From NCBI RefSeq assembly GCF_000336815.1, contig NZ_AOLG01000054.1:124480-181286 (forward strand): a stretch of 56,807 bases of DNA, given 5' to 3'. Shown here one piece after another: positions 43,890-51,244 of the stretch. The stretch is from Haloferax prahovense DSM 18310. GTDB taxonomy: Archaea > Halobacteriota > Halobacteria > Halobacteriales > Haloferacaceae. The stretch's first letter is position 1, and each line of letters starts with the position of its first letter. A program made the translations under genes and the position numbers. Under the pieces are notes generated by a model. The model ran no database searches. It was not told where the DNA came from and saw nothing but the letters and a program-made list of their open reading frames with translations.

Positions 43890-44003
43890 AAGTTCGCCGA
43901 ACGTCAGTAAGGCGTCCGCCATCGGGCGAACCGAGTGAGCGGGAGCCGCCACGACCACCCCACCGACCGCTACGTTTACCTCGCCGGCGCAACCCCGAAC
44001 CGC

Positions 44004-44423
44004 ATGGACCCGAGCGACTTCTTCGAGGGCGGGACCGTCATCGTCTCGGCGGCGACCTACGCGGTCGTCAAGGCCGAGCGGGGCGACCCAGACGCCTTCG
44101 CGACGATTCGAGACGAGAACGAGACGACCGTCGTCGTCGAGGAAGAGCGCGTCGACGAGGCGTCCGCCGTCGAAGTCGAGCGGGGCTGGAAGCGACTCAC
44201 CTTCGAGATGGTCCTGCCGTTCGAACTCGTCGGCTTTCTGGCGCAGGTGGCGGGCGCGCTCGCCGAAGAGGACATCTCGATATTCGCGCTGTCGGCGTAC
44301 TCGACCGACCACGTGCTCGTCCGAGAGGACGACGTGGCGGCGGCCGCGGCGAAACTCGAATCGCTCGGCTGTACCGTCGAGCGCGCCGGGACCACCGACG
44401 ACGGGAACTACTGTCGAAACTAG
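44004..44423 (+). CDS. ACT-domain protein (amino acid-binding regulator type)
   Basis: The protein has 139 residues from ATG 44004. A GTTTACC box about 24-30 bases upstream supports this start over GTG 43935. It begins MDPSDFFEGGTVIVSAATYA and ends in an ACT-like domain: TFEMVLPFELVGFLAQVAGA, then EEDISIFALSAYSTDHVLVR. The ALSAYSTDHVLV strand is typical of ACT folds near threonine- or lysine-binding regulators. A free-standing ACT protein may sense an amino acid. The preceding strands (TVVVEEERVDEASAVEVE) could form a second domain. No partner is adjacent. Confidence 0.8.
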   Translation: MDPSDFFEGGTVIVSAATYAVVKAERGDPDAFATIRDENETTVVVEEERVDEASAVEVERGWKRLTFEMVLPFELVGFLAQVAGALAEEDISIFALSAYSTDHVLVREDDVAAAAAKLESLGCTVERAGTTDDGNYCRN

Positions 44424-44471
44424 TTCGCAAGCAAACAGGTTGATACGTTCGGCGGTGACACATTAGCCACG

Positions 44472-44621
44472 ATGTTCCCCGACTACGACGAGCCCGTCGG
44501 GCTCGCCATCGGCCCCTCCAACGGTATCGACAGCACACGCCCCGCGAGAGCCGCTCCCGCCACTCCCCACAATCGCGGGGGTTCACACTCAGGGTCGGCG
44601 AGCGCCTACGGAGACGCATGA
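44472..44621 (+). CDS. 49-codon ORF overlapping the next small membrane gene
   Basis: This frame starts MFPDYDEPVGLAIGPSNG and ends in a stop that overlaps the ATG of the next ORF (ATGA). The middle turns Pro/Arg/Ala-rich. The first 20 residues look protein-like; the rest may be noise. A truncated or degenerate gene is one reading. Only the overlap with the neighbour supports it. Confidence 0.3.
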   Translation: MFPDYDEPVGLAIGPSNGIDSTRPARAAPATPHNRGGSHSGSASAYGDA

Positions 44622-44794
44622 ACCGAGCAAACGTCGTCGCCGCCGGCGCGGCGAGCGGCTACGGCATCGCCGTCTTCGCCGCCATCGCGGTGTTCTTCGG
44701 CGACGCCTCCCGGAGCCTCGGCGTCGCCCTCGCCTTCGGTCTCGTGACCGTTCTCGCCATCTTCGCGGTGACTCGAATCGTCAACGGCGACTGA
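44618..44794 (+). CDS. Small membrane protein of 58 residues
   Basis: The frame reads MNRANVVAAGAASGYGIAVF, then AAIAVFFGDASRSLGVALAF, then GLVTVLAIFAVTRIVNGD. Two hydrophobic segments separated by an acidic-polar turn form a membrane hairpin. ATG and composition are typical of haloarchaeal membrane proteins. It ends 24 bases before the convergent PIN-like gene. No family recognised. Confidence 0.65.
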   Translation: MNRANVVAAGAASGYGIAVFAAIAVFFGDASRSLGVALAFGLVTVLAIFAVTRIVNGD

Positions 44795-44817
44795 GCCGTC
44801 GGGCGGGCGGCCGGCGT

Positions 44818-45294
44818 CTACGCCCGCGGGTCGCGGTCCGGACCGGGGTACGACCCGCCTTCGACCTCGACGTAGAGACTCTCCGGCGCGAACAGCGTCG
44901 CGAACGCCTTCGGGTGTCGGACGCTGACGGGGAAGCGACCGCCGAGCGCCGCGCCCGCCTGCGCCGAACTGAGGCGGTCGTCGAACGTGAGGAGGTGCAT
45001 CGCGCCGCCGCGGTAGGCCGACGCCAGCGCGGGGTTGTCACCGTCCGGGTGGGAGACGAGTTCGACCCACGACTCGACCTTCTCGCGCCAGTCAGCCGCG
45101 AGGTCGGCGTCCGCGAGCGACGAGACGACCGCCTCGGCGTCGTCGAGAAGCGGGTCGCTGGCGACGAGCGTCGTCCACGAGTGCCGGCGGAGGTGGTCGA
45201 GCGCCGCTCTGGCGGGGCCGTCGGCGAGGAGGTCGGCCGCGAGCACGTCGGCGTCGGCGACGACCCGCGCGGGCGAGAGTTCCGTCTCAGGCAT
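44818..45294 (-). CDS. PIN-like domain protein (candidate toxin)
   Basis: The protein has 158 residues from ATG 45294. VVADADVLAADLLADGPARA has the first catalytic-type Asp; SDPLLDDAEAVVSSLADA holds the mid acidic residues; ALASAYRGGAMHLLTFDDRL has the final acidic patch. This is the PIN order and size. It overlaps by eight bases with a 32-codon ORF (45287-45385) that precedes it, the arrangement usual for toxin-antitoxin pairs. A GTG at 45300 is a weaker start. Fold assignment is by motif only; a housekeeping RNase is an alternative. Confidence 0.75.
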   Translation of the reverse strand: MPETELSPARVVADADVLAADLLADGPARAALDHLRRHSWTTLVASDPLLDDAEAVVSSLADADLAADWREKVESWVELVSHPDGDNPALASAYRGGAMHLLTFDDRLSSAQAGAALGGRFPVSVRHPKAFATLFAPESLYVEVEGGSYPGPDRDPRA

Positions 45295-45385
45295 CGTCAC
45301 CTCGGCGGGCGCGAAGCGCCTCGGTGATGTCGGCCTCGGTCGTCTCGTAGGCGGCGGCGCGAGCGAAAAGCGACTCCCAACTCAT
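45287..45385 (-). CDS. 32-residue protein overlapping the PIN-like gene
   Basis: The frame from ATG 45385 reads MSWESLFARAAAYETTEADI, then TEALRARRGDDA. Its stop overlaps the PIN gene start by eight bases. On the minus strand ATTCTTTTCG lies about 25-32 bases before the ATG, so the transcript likely begins at this codon, which argues for a real gene. The charged two-helix shape could be a very small antitoxin or a stabilising partner. I recognise no family. It was found only by reading through the small-ORF range. Confidence 0.55.
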   Translation of the reverse strand: MSWESLFARAAAYETTEADITEALRARRGDDA

Positions 45386-45439
45386 GTCCGTCACCACGGG
45401 ACGGGTCGAAAAGAATCCGACGCAACCGGTTTCGGACTC

Positions 45440-45454
45440 GAATCGTTACGATTC
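45440..45454. promoter_or_regulatory. Perfect inverted repeat upstream of tupA
   Basis: GAATCG-TTA-CGATTC, 6-bp arms with a 3-base spacer, lies about 72 bases before the tupA ATG and 55 bases upstream of the PIN operon start. A metal- or oxyanion-responsive repressor site is possible, and it could also act on the divergent PIN operon. Confidence 0.45.
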
Positions 45455-45525
45455 ATGGATATTGAAATGATTTGTGATTACGTTGCGTGGGAAACAGTTA
45501 ATCCGCGTTCGGCAAACCACAATGC

Positions 45526-46554
45526 ATGGCGATAGAGCGACGGCGTTTCTTACAGGCGGCCGGTGTCGGCGCGATTCTCGGACTGAGTGGATGCACGGGC
45601 GACACGAGCCCTCCGCAGGCGAACGGCGGGGGTGCGGAAGGAACCGAAGAGAGCCAAAGCGGGAGCGGCGCGACCCAGGAACTGACGCTGGCGACGACGA
45701 CGAGCACGTACGACACGGGACTGCTCGACGCCCTGAACCCGGTGTTCGAAGAGAAGTTCAACGCCCGCGTGAAGACCATCTCGCAGGGAACCGGCGCGGC
45801 CATCGAGACGGCGCGGAACGGCGACGCCGACGTGATTCTCGTCCACGCCCGCGGCGCGGAAGACGAGTTCCTCCGAGAGGGCTACGGCGTCAACCGCCGC
45901 GACGTGATGTTCAACGACTTCGTCGTCGTCGGGCCGGCGGACGACCCCGCGGGCAGCTCGGGGATGGAGAGCGCGGCCGACGCGTTCGCGACTATTGCGG
46001 ACGCCGAGGCGACGTTCGTCTCCCGCGGCGACGACTCCGGGACGAACAAGAAGGAACTGCTCATCTGGGAGGCCGCCGGCGTCGAGCCGTCGGGGACGTG
46101 GTACCGCGAAATCGGCAAAGGCATGGGCGACACGCTCGTGCAGGCCGACCAGTCGGGCGCGTACACGCTCTCCGACCGCGGAACGTTCCTCGCGACGCAG
46201 GACAACATCGACCTCGAAATCCAGGTCCAGGGCCCGCTCAAGGGCGGCCCGACCATCCTGAAGAACCCCTACGGCGTCATCCCGGTCAACCCCGCGAAGT
46301 CCCCCGACGTGAACTACTCGCTGGCGATGGCGTACGCCGGCTTCCTCACGAGCCCCGAGGGCCAAGAGATAATCAGCAACTACACGGCTAACGGGTCGCA
46401 GTTGTTCTTCCCCAACGCGCTCTCGGAGGGGCCGCAGTTCGGCCAGTACGTCCCCGAGAACTACGACGGCGGGGAGAACGCCTCGTCGTCGGCGTCGGTC
46501 TCCGACGCGCAGTTCGAGTCGTGGGTGACACAGCACGTCCCCGAGGACTTTTAG
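45526..46554 (+). CDS. tupA: Tungstate-type ABC transporter substrate-binding protein
   Basis: This is a 342-residue lipoprotein with leader MAIERRRFLQAAGVGAILG and lipobox LSGC (Cys23), probably Tat-exported. The mature part has ATTTSTYDTGLLDALNPVF, GTGAAIETARNGDADVILVH and EGYGVNRRDVMFNDFVVVGP, the pattern of TupA-like oxyanion binders. Tungstate is the usual ligand; molybdate is possible. The signature TTTSTYDTG holds the anion-binding Thr/Ser residues. tupB and tupC follow at once. Tungstate would serve aldehyde-ferredoxin oxidoreductases and molybdate would serve nitrate reductase in this window; the sequence does not decide. Confidence 0.9.
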   Translation: MAIERRRFLQAAGVGAILGLSGCTGDTSPPQANGGGAEGTEESQSGSGATQELTLATTTSTYDTGLLDALNPVFEEKFNARVKTISQGTGAAIETARNGDADVILVHARGAEDEFLREGYGVNRRDVMFNDFVVVGPADDPAGSSGMESAADAFATIADAEATFVSRGDDSGTNKKELLIWEAAGVEPSGTWYREIGKGMGDTLVQADQSGAYTLSDRGTFLATQDNIDLEIQVQGPLKGGPTILKNPYGVIPVNPAKSPDVNYSLAMAYAGFLTSPEGQEIISNYTANGSQLFFPNALSEGPQFGQYVPENYDGGENASSSASVSDAQFESWVTQHVPEDF

Positions 46555-46578
46555 TCCGGTCGGACCCCACCACCGCCC

Positions 46579-47277
46579 GTGTTCGCCCTCGGCGACCTGA
46601 ACCTCACCTACCTCGTCAGCATCACGGCCGTCTCGCTGTACGTGAGCACCGCGGCGGTCGCGCTGAGCGCCGCGCTCGGCCTCCCAATCTCGCTGGCGGT
46701 CGGGTTCCGCGACTTCTACGGGAAGTCGGTCGTCACCTCCGTCATCTCGACGGGGATGGGCTTTCCGAGCGTCGTCGTCGGCCTCGTCGTCCTCTTGGCG
46801 CTGTCCCGCTCGGGACCGCTCGGGACGTTCGACCTGCTGTTTACGCCCGAGGCGATGATTCTCTCGCAGACCATCCTCGCGCTCCCCGTCCTCGTGAGCG
46901 TCTCGCTGTCGGCGGTCCAGTCGGTTCCACAGGACCTCAGAGACGCCGCCTTCGCCGCCGGCGGCACCTCGACGGACGTCGCCCTGTTGGTCGTCCGCGA
47001 GGCGCGCTACGGCATCGTCACGGCGCTTCTGGCCGCCTACGGCCGCGCCATCAGCGAGGTTGGCTCCGTCCTCATCGTCGGCGGCAACATCGTCTTCTCG
47101 GACAGCACGTCGTTCACCCGGACGCTCACGACGGCCATCACCGTCGAGGCGCGGAAGGGGAACATCGAGACGGGCATCGCGCTCGGAGCCATCCTGCTCG
47201 CGCTCGTCCTCGGCGTGAACGCCCTCGGCGCGCGCTTCCGCGACCGGACCCCCGGACGGAACGGGAGGGGGCGATGA
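46579..47277 (+). CDS. tupB: Tungstate-type ABC transporter permease
   Basis: This 232-residue membrane protein has about five hydrophobic segments. The EAA-like cytoplasmic loop is [20 protein letters not shown], which contacts the ATPase. [20 protein letters not shown] is the following conserved segment of molybdate/tungstate permeases. The start is GTG 46579, 24 bases after the tupA stop, without a clear Shine-Dalgarno site. Its stop overlaps the tupC start (ATGA). Confidence 0.9.
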   Translation: MFALGDLNLTYLVSITAVSLYVSTAAVALSAALGLPISLAVGFRDFYGKSVVTSVISTGMGFPSVVVGLVVLLALSRSGPLGTFDLLFTPEAMILSQTILALPVLVSVSLSAVQSVPQDLRDAAFAAGGTSTDVALLVVREARYGIVTALLAAYGRAISEVGSVLIVGGNIVFSDSTSFTRTLTTAITVEARKGNIETGIALGAILLALVLGVNALGARFRDRTPGRNGRGR

Positions 47278-48140
47278 CGGCCGAGAGACCCGGCACCGAC
47301 GGGTCCGGTGTCGGCGGGGCCGACGAACCAGCCGCGTCCGACCCGGCGTCGAACGGGGCGGGGCGCGGCGGGACCCGACTCGCGGCTCACGACCTCGGCC
47401 ACGGCTTCGGCAACGGCGCGGTGCTGGAAGATATCTCGCTGGCCGTCGAACCGGGCGAGATTCTCGCCGTCGTCGGCCCCTCGGGGACGGGCAAGACGAC
47501 GCTCTTCCGACTGCTCGCCATGTTCGAGCGTCCCGACGAGGGGGCGGTCGAAGTCGGCGGCGACGACGTATGGGACCTCCCCGAAGCGCGCCGACTGGCG
47601 GTCAGACGGCGAATCGGGATGGCGTTCCAGACGCGGAGTCTCTTCTCGACGACGGTCGAAGAGAACGTCTCTTACGGCCTCCGAGTCCGCCGGTCGTGGT
47701 CGGCTCGCATCCGCGACGCGGTCGAAGGGCTGTTCGGCCGCGACGAGCCGTCGGACACGGTCGAAAAGGCGCTTCGGACCGTCGGGATGTTCGACAAGGT
47801 CGACCGTGACGCCGGGTCGCTGTCGGCGGGCGAGGCCCAGCGCGTCGCCATCGCGCGGGCGCTCGCACCCGACCCGGACGTGTTACTGCTGGACGAACCG
47901 ACCTCGAACCTCGACCCGCGGAACACCGCCGCCATCGAGTCTGCGATGCGGGCGGCACGGGACCGCGGCATCGCCGTCGCACTCGCGACTCACGACATGC
48001 AACAGGCCCGGCGGGTGTCAGACCGGACGGCCGTCATCCTCGGCGGGACGTGTATCGAATCGGGACCAACCGACGAGGTGTTCGGGTCGCCGGACGACGA
48101 CCGGGTCCGCCAGTTCGTCGAGGGGAAACTCGTCTACTGA
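47274..48140 (+). CDS. tupC: Tungstate-type ABC transporter ATP-binding protein
   Basis: The protein has 288 residues. GPSGTGKTT is Walker [10 protein letters not shown] the Q-loop, [15 protein letters not shown] the signature (LSAGE for LSGGQ), [11 protein letters not shown]alker B and THDMQQA the switch His. An acidic Gly-rich N-terminal extension of about 35 residues precedes the domain. The signature change LSAGEAQR is seen in phosphate and tungstate transporters of haloarchaea. GGAGGGGG at 47264-47271 is a good ribosome site, and ATGA coupling to tupB gives equal levels. Confidence 0.9.
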   Translation: MTAERPGTDGSGVGGADEPAASDPASNGAGRGGTRLAAHDLGHGFGNGAVLEDISLAVEPGEILAVVGPSGTGKTTLFRLLAMFERPDEGAVEVGGDDVWDLPEARRLAVRRRIGMAFQTRSLFSTTVEENVSYGLRVRRSWSARIRDAVEGLFGRDEPSDTVEKALRTVGMFDKVDRDAGSLSAGEAQRVAIARALAPDPDVLLLDEPTSNLDPRNTAAIESAMRAARDRGIAVALATHDMQQARRVSDRTAVILGGTCIESGPTDEVFGSPDDDRVRQFVEGKLVY

Positions 48141-48224
48141 GTGCGGGGCGATTGGCGGGGCGCAACGACCGCGGTATAACAGCAGATATTGCACGTAGAT
48201 AGCGTGTGACCCCTGTCTGACGCA

Positions 48225-48233
48225 GATTTAAGG
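48225..48233 (+). promoter_or_regulatory. TATA-like box pointing at a leader-like ORF
   Basis: GATTTAAGG lies 21-29 bases before ATG 48254, the position expected for a leaderless start. No known gene lies downstream on this strand, so the promoter must serve a short or antisense transcript, if it works. Confidence 0.4.
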
Positions 48234-48355
48234 TTCCCCGTACGTACCCGAGTATGGGGCGCGCACTCGGCCTCAGTTCCCATCCTCCCACCGGCGCGCC
48301 CGGCACGAAAACCACCACCACCATCGTCGTTCTGGTTCCCCCGGTACGACATGCG

Positions 48356-48379
48356 GCGCCGCCACCACGGCGCTGTTTT
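48356..48379 (+). terminator. GC hairpin followed by TGTTTT
   Basis: GCGCC and GGCGC arms (48356-48360, 48369-48373) with an 8-base loop are followed by TGTTTT. It could end the tup transcript or the short leader-like transcript. The 13-base GCCACCACGGCGC within it recurs at 8792-8804. Confidence 0.4.
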
Positions 48380-48434
48380 CCGAAACAAATTACACCGCAG
48401 AGAAGCCTTTCGACCCGCGAACGTCGGCGCGGCG

Positions 48435-49088
48435 TCAGCCGAGTAGTTTCGACCGAACCCGTTCCAACGCGTTTCGCTCCGTGAGCAGCGCGAGTTGGTC
48501 GCCGGGTTCGACGACGGTCCCCGGAAGCGGAATCGTCATCGGCTCGCGCTCCCGGCCGTGGGCGTAGACGCGACCGTCCGCGCCGAGGTCGATGTTGGCG
48601 ACGTGGTCGCCGACGATGGGTGCGCCGTCGGGGACGGTTACCGTCGTCAGTCGGAGCTGGTCGGTGAGGTCGCCGATGGCGTTGAAGTCGCCGCCGAGGA
48701 GCGCCGTCTTCGCGCCGGCCGCGCCGAGGCGTTCGGGGTAGATAATCTCGTCCACGTCGTCGGCGTAGCGCTCGTAAATCTCCTGGCGGTAGTCCTCGCT
48801 GATGCGCATGACCGTCCGGCAGTCGTACTCTTTTCCGAGCATGCAGGCCGCGAAGTTGATGTTCGGGTCGCCGGTCAGCCCGCCGACGGCGTCTGCGCCC
48901 TCGACGCCCGCTTCCCGCAGGACGCTTTCGGTCCCGCCGTCGCCGAGAACCGCCTCGAAGCCCTCGTCGCGGGCGCGGTCGACTTTCTTGTCGTTGTTGT
49001 CGACGACCGTCACGTCGTGGCCCTCCTCCCGGAGCACGCGGGCGGTCCGCGAGCCCACGCGGCCGTAGCCAACGATAACGAATTTCAT
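48435..49088 (-). CDS. TrkA-type K+ channel/transporter regulatory protein
   Basis: This 217-residue protein has a TrkA-N Rossmann domain and a TrkA-C domain. It starts MKFVIVGYGRVGSRTARVLR with the nucleotide loop GYGRVGSRT, then DNNDKKVD. The second domain begins at LTTVTVPDGAPIVGDHVANI and ends PGDQLALLTERNALERV. It would control K+ uptake (Trk/Ktr) or antiporters through NAD(H), ATP or c-di-AMP binding. No channel gene is adjacent. Five codons of upstream frame are dropped because ATG 49088 starts the conserved strand. Confidence 0.9.
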   Translation of the reverse strand: MKFVIVGYGRVGSRTARVLREEGHDVTVVDNNDKKVDRARDEGFEAVLGDGGTESVLREAGVEGADAVGGLTGDPNINFAACMLGKEYDCRTVMRISEDYRQEIYERYADDVDEIIYPERLGAAGAKTALLGGDFNAIGDLTDQLRLTTVTVPDGAPIVGDHVANIDLGADGRVYAHGREREPMTIPLPGTVVEPGDQLALLTERNALERVRSKLLG

Positions 49089-49129
49089 GGTAGTAGTATG
49101 CACACCGGATGGCTAAAAGATGGCCCCCG

Positions 49130-49747
49130 TCAGGGTCGAGTCCGTTCGAGTCGCTCCGTGACCGAATCGATGGTGTCCGCGAGTGACGGCGTCCCGAAGA
49201 GGGCGACGAGCACCGCGCCGACCGTATCGAAGACGAGGTCGACGATAGTGTCGTCGAGACCGTACTGAACGAGGACGGCCTCCGAGCCGACGGCGTCGGC
49301 GGCGAGTCGCGCACCGAACTCAAGTACCTCCCAGAACACGCCGGCCGCGAGCGTGAAAAGCAGGATGTAGACGAACATGAAGCGGTCGGGGAGGTAGACG
49401 GTCTCGGTGTACTCGTCGACGGCCCGCGCGGTGACGTAGCCGACCGCCGCGACCACGGTCGCCGAGAGCGTGTGGGTGACGTGGTCCCACCAGTCGATGT
49501 AGTGGTACGGGCCGAGCATGCCGATGGCGTGGAACAACACCGCCAACGCCAGCCAGAGGCCGAGAAGCGGGTGGAGTCGAATCTGCCAGTCGCGGCGGAG
49601 CACCGCGGGGAGGAACGTCGCCGCCAGCGCGAGCACGGCGTTGACGGTGACGCTCAGGTTCCGCGTGTAGAGACCGACGAGGAAGATACACACGATGATG
49701 GCCTGAATCGCCCGCCCCGCGAGTCGCTCGATTCGACTGGGGACCAT
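49130..49747 (-). CDS. DUF2238-type membrane protein
   Basis: The protein has 205 residues with about six hydrophobic segments. YHYIDWWDHVTHTLSATVVA, then FTLAAGVFWEVLEFGARLAA, then LDDTIVDLVFDTVGAVLVAL are conserved patches of the YjdF/DUF2238 group. The acidic and aromatic residues in these patches (WDH, WE, DT, DLVFD) may bind a metal or substrate, but the function is unknown. It reads in the same direction as the TrkA gene 41 bases downstream. Confidence 0.8.
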   Translation of the reverse strand: MVPSRIERLAGRAIQAIIVCIFLVGLYTRNLSVTVNAVLALAATFLPAVLRRDWQIRLHPLLGLWLALAVLFHAIGMLGPYHYIDWWDHVTHTLSATVVAAVGYVTARAVDEYTETVYLPDRFMFVYILLFTLAAGVFWEVLEFGARLAADAVGSEAVLVQYGLDDTIVDLVFDTVGAVLVALFGTPSLADTIDSVTERLERTRP

Positions 49748-49845
49748 CGCGGTGTGCTACGACCTGAGCAGCCTAAATTCGACCGTGAGTCTAGCTAGCA
49801 CGACCACCGACATCGTTTTTCCTCCAGATTGCATACGCCCCATCG

Positions 49846-50457
49846 ATGATGGCCACCACTCACGCCCTCGCGGGTGTCGTCCTCGGCACCGCCGTGTGGG
49901 CGCTGGTCCCCGAGGCCGGGATGCTCCCGGTGCTCGCGGCCGCACTCGGCGGCCTGTTCCCCGACTTCGATCTGTACGCGGGCCACCGGAAGACCCTCCA
50001 CTTCCCCGTGTACTTCAGCGCGCTCGCCGTGCCCGCGGTAGCGGTCGCCGCGCTGAACCCGACGACCACGACGCTCGCCGTCGCGCTGTTCCTCGCGGCG
50101 GCCGCGCTCCACTCCGCGTCCGACGTGCTCGGCGGCGGCCTCGAACTCAAGCCGTGGCTCGGCACCTCCGAGCGCGCCGTCTACGACCACTGGAACGGCC
50201 GGTGGCTCGCTCCGAAGCGCCTGATTCGCTACGACGGCGCGCCCGAGGACCTCGCGCTGACGCTCGCCTTTGCCGTCCCGCCGGTCCTCGCCTTCGACGG
50301 CCTCGCGGAGACGCTCGTCATCGCCGCGGTCGCCGTCTCCGGCGTCTACGTCCTGCTCCGGAAACCGATGGTCGCCATCGCGGAGACCGCCGTCGCGGCG
50401 ATACCCGACCACGTCGTCGACTACGTGCCGGAGCGGTTCGTCCGCGACCTCCGGTAA
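49846..50457 (+). CDS. Membrane-bound metal-dependent hydrolase (YdjM/DUF457-like)
   Basis: The protein has 203 residues with several membrane segments and candidate metal ligands: THALAGVVLG (His), GLFPDFDLY (Asp), AGHRKTLHFPVYF (His pair) and ALHSASDVLGGGLELKPWLG (His/Asp). This is the order of YdjM-like inner-membrane hydrolases (PF04307). GTTTTTCC lies 24-31 bases before the ATG. The substrate is unknown. Starts at 49846 and 49849 are both ATG. Confidence 0.85.
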   Translation: MMATTHALAGVVLGTAVWALVPEAGMLPVLAAALGGLFPDFDLYAGHRKTLHFPVYFSALAVPAVAVAALNPTTTTLAVALFLAAAALHSASDVLGGGLELKPWLGTSERAVYDHWNGRWLAPKRLIRYDGAPEDLALTLAFAVPPVLAFDGLAETLVIAAVAVSGVYVLLRKPMVAIAETAVAAIPDHVVDYVPERFVRDLR

Positions 50458-50603
50458 GCGACTCCCGTTTTCGAGGCGTCTCGACCGCCGATTCTCCGTT
50501 TTTTCAGCGTCGCTTGCGTCTCGACCCGACAGCCCGCGAGAGGGCCGACCGGGACAAGACACTTATCTGACGGCCGCGCGGTCGAACTCACCCGAGTTCC
50601 AGA

Positions 50604-51215
50604 ATGACAGACCAACGATGCGCCGTCAGAGATGCGTACGACCGCCTTGCCGACGACTACCTCGACCAGCGGAGCGACGACGCGCCCGCGGTGCTCGACG
50701 AACTTGCCGACGCCCTCGACCCGGACGCGCGGGTGCTCGACGCCGGCTGCGGGCAGGGAACGCCCGTGACGGACGCCCTCGCGGCCGACTTCGACGTGGT
50801 CGGCGTCGACTTCTCCCGCGAGCAACTGCGCCGCGCCCGCCGAGACGTGCCGGCGGCGCGGTTCGCACAGGGAGACATGACCGCGCTTCCGGTCCGGTCG
50901 GACTCCTTCGACGCCGTCTGCGCGTTCTACTCCGTCATCCACGTTCCGGTGGCCGAACACGAGCGGGTGTTCGCGGAGTTCGCCCGCGTCCTCCGGCCCG
51001 GCGGCACCCTGCTTTCGACCGTCGGCGGCGAGGCGTGGACCGGGTCGAACCCCGACTGGCTCGACAGCGGCGTCGAGATGCGCTGGAGCTTCCCCGACAT
51101 CGACGAGACCTACGAGACGCTCGATTCGACCGGGTTCGCGGTCGAAGCGGAGTTCGTCGTGGACGACGAGCTGGGGAGCCAGTACCCGTTCGTGTTAGCG
51201 CGGTACGACGGCTGA
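50604..51215 (+). CDS. Class I SAM-dependent methyltransferase
   Basis: The protein has 203 residues. RVLDAGCGQGTPVTDALA is motif I (SAM-binding loop), VVGVDFSREQLRRAR motif II, and ARFAQGDMTALPVRSDSFDA with VCAFYSVIHV the following strands. It is of the UbiE/type 11 small-molecule class. No substrate-recognition domain is visible, so the acceptor is unknown. A TATA-like cttatct lies about 45 bases upstream, leaving a short leader. It is convergent with the MFS transporter gene. Confidence 0.9.
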   Translation: MTDQRCAVRDAYDRLADDYLDQRSDDAPAVLDELADALDPDARVLDAGCGQGTPVTDALAADFDVVGVDFSREQLRRARRDVPAARFAQGDMTALPVRSDSFDAVCAFYSVIHVPVAEHERVFAEFARVLRPGGTLLSTVGGEAWTGSNPDWLDSGVEMRWSFPDIDETYETLDSTGFAVEAEFVVDDELGSQYPFVLARYDG

Positions 51216-51244
51216 GGTGGCTATGTTCTCGGCGAACGCGCGGC

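Larger units (their letters stand above)
48141..48434. other. 294-base region between convergent tupC and a TrkA gene
   Basis: No convincing gene lies in this region. It contains a promoter-like box (48225-48233), a 76-codon plus-strand frame from 48254 and a short hairpin with T run. The far part of that frame runs antisense to the TrkA gene. See the leader-type finding. Confidence 0.6.
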
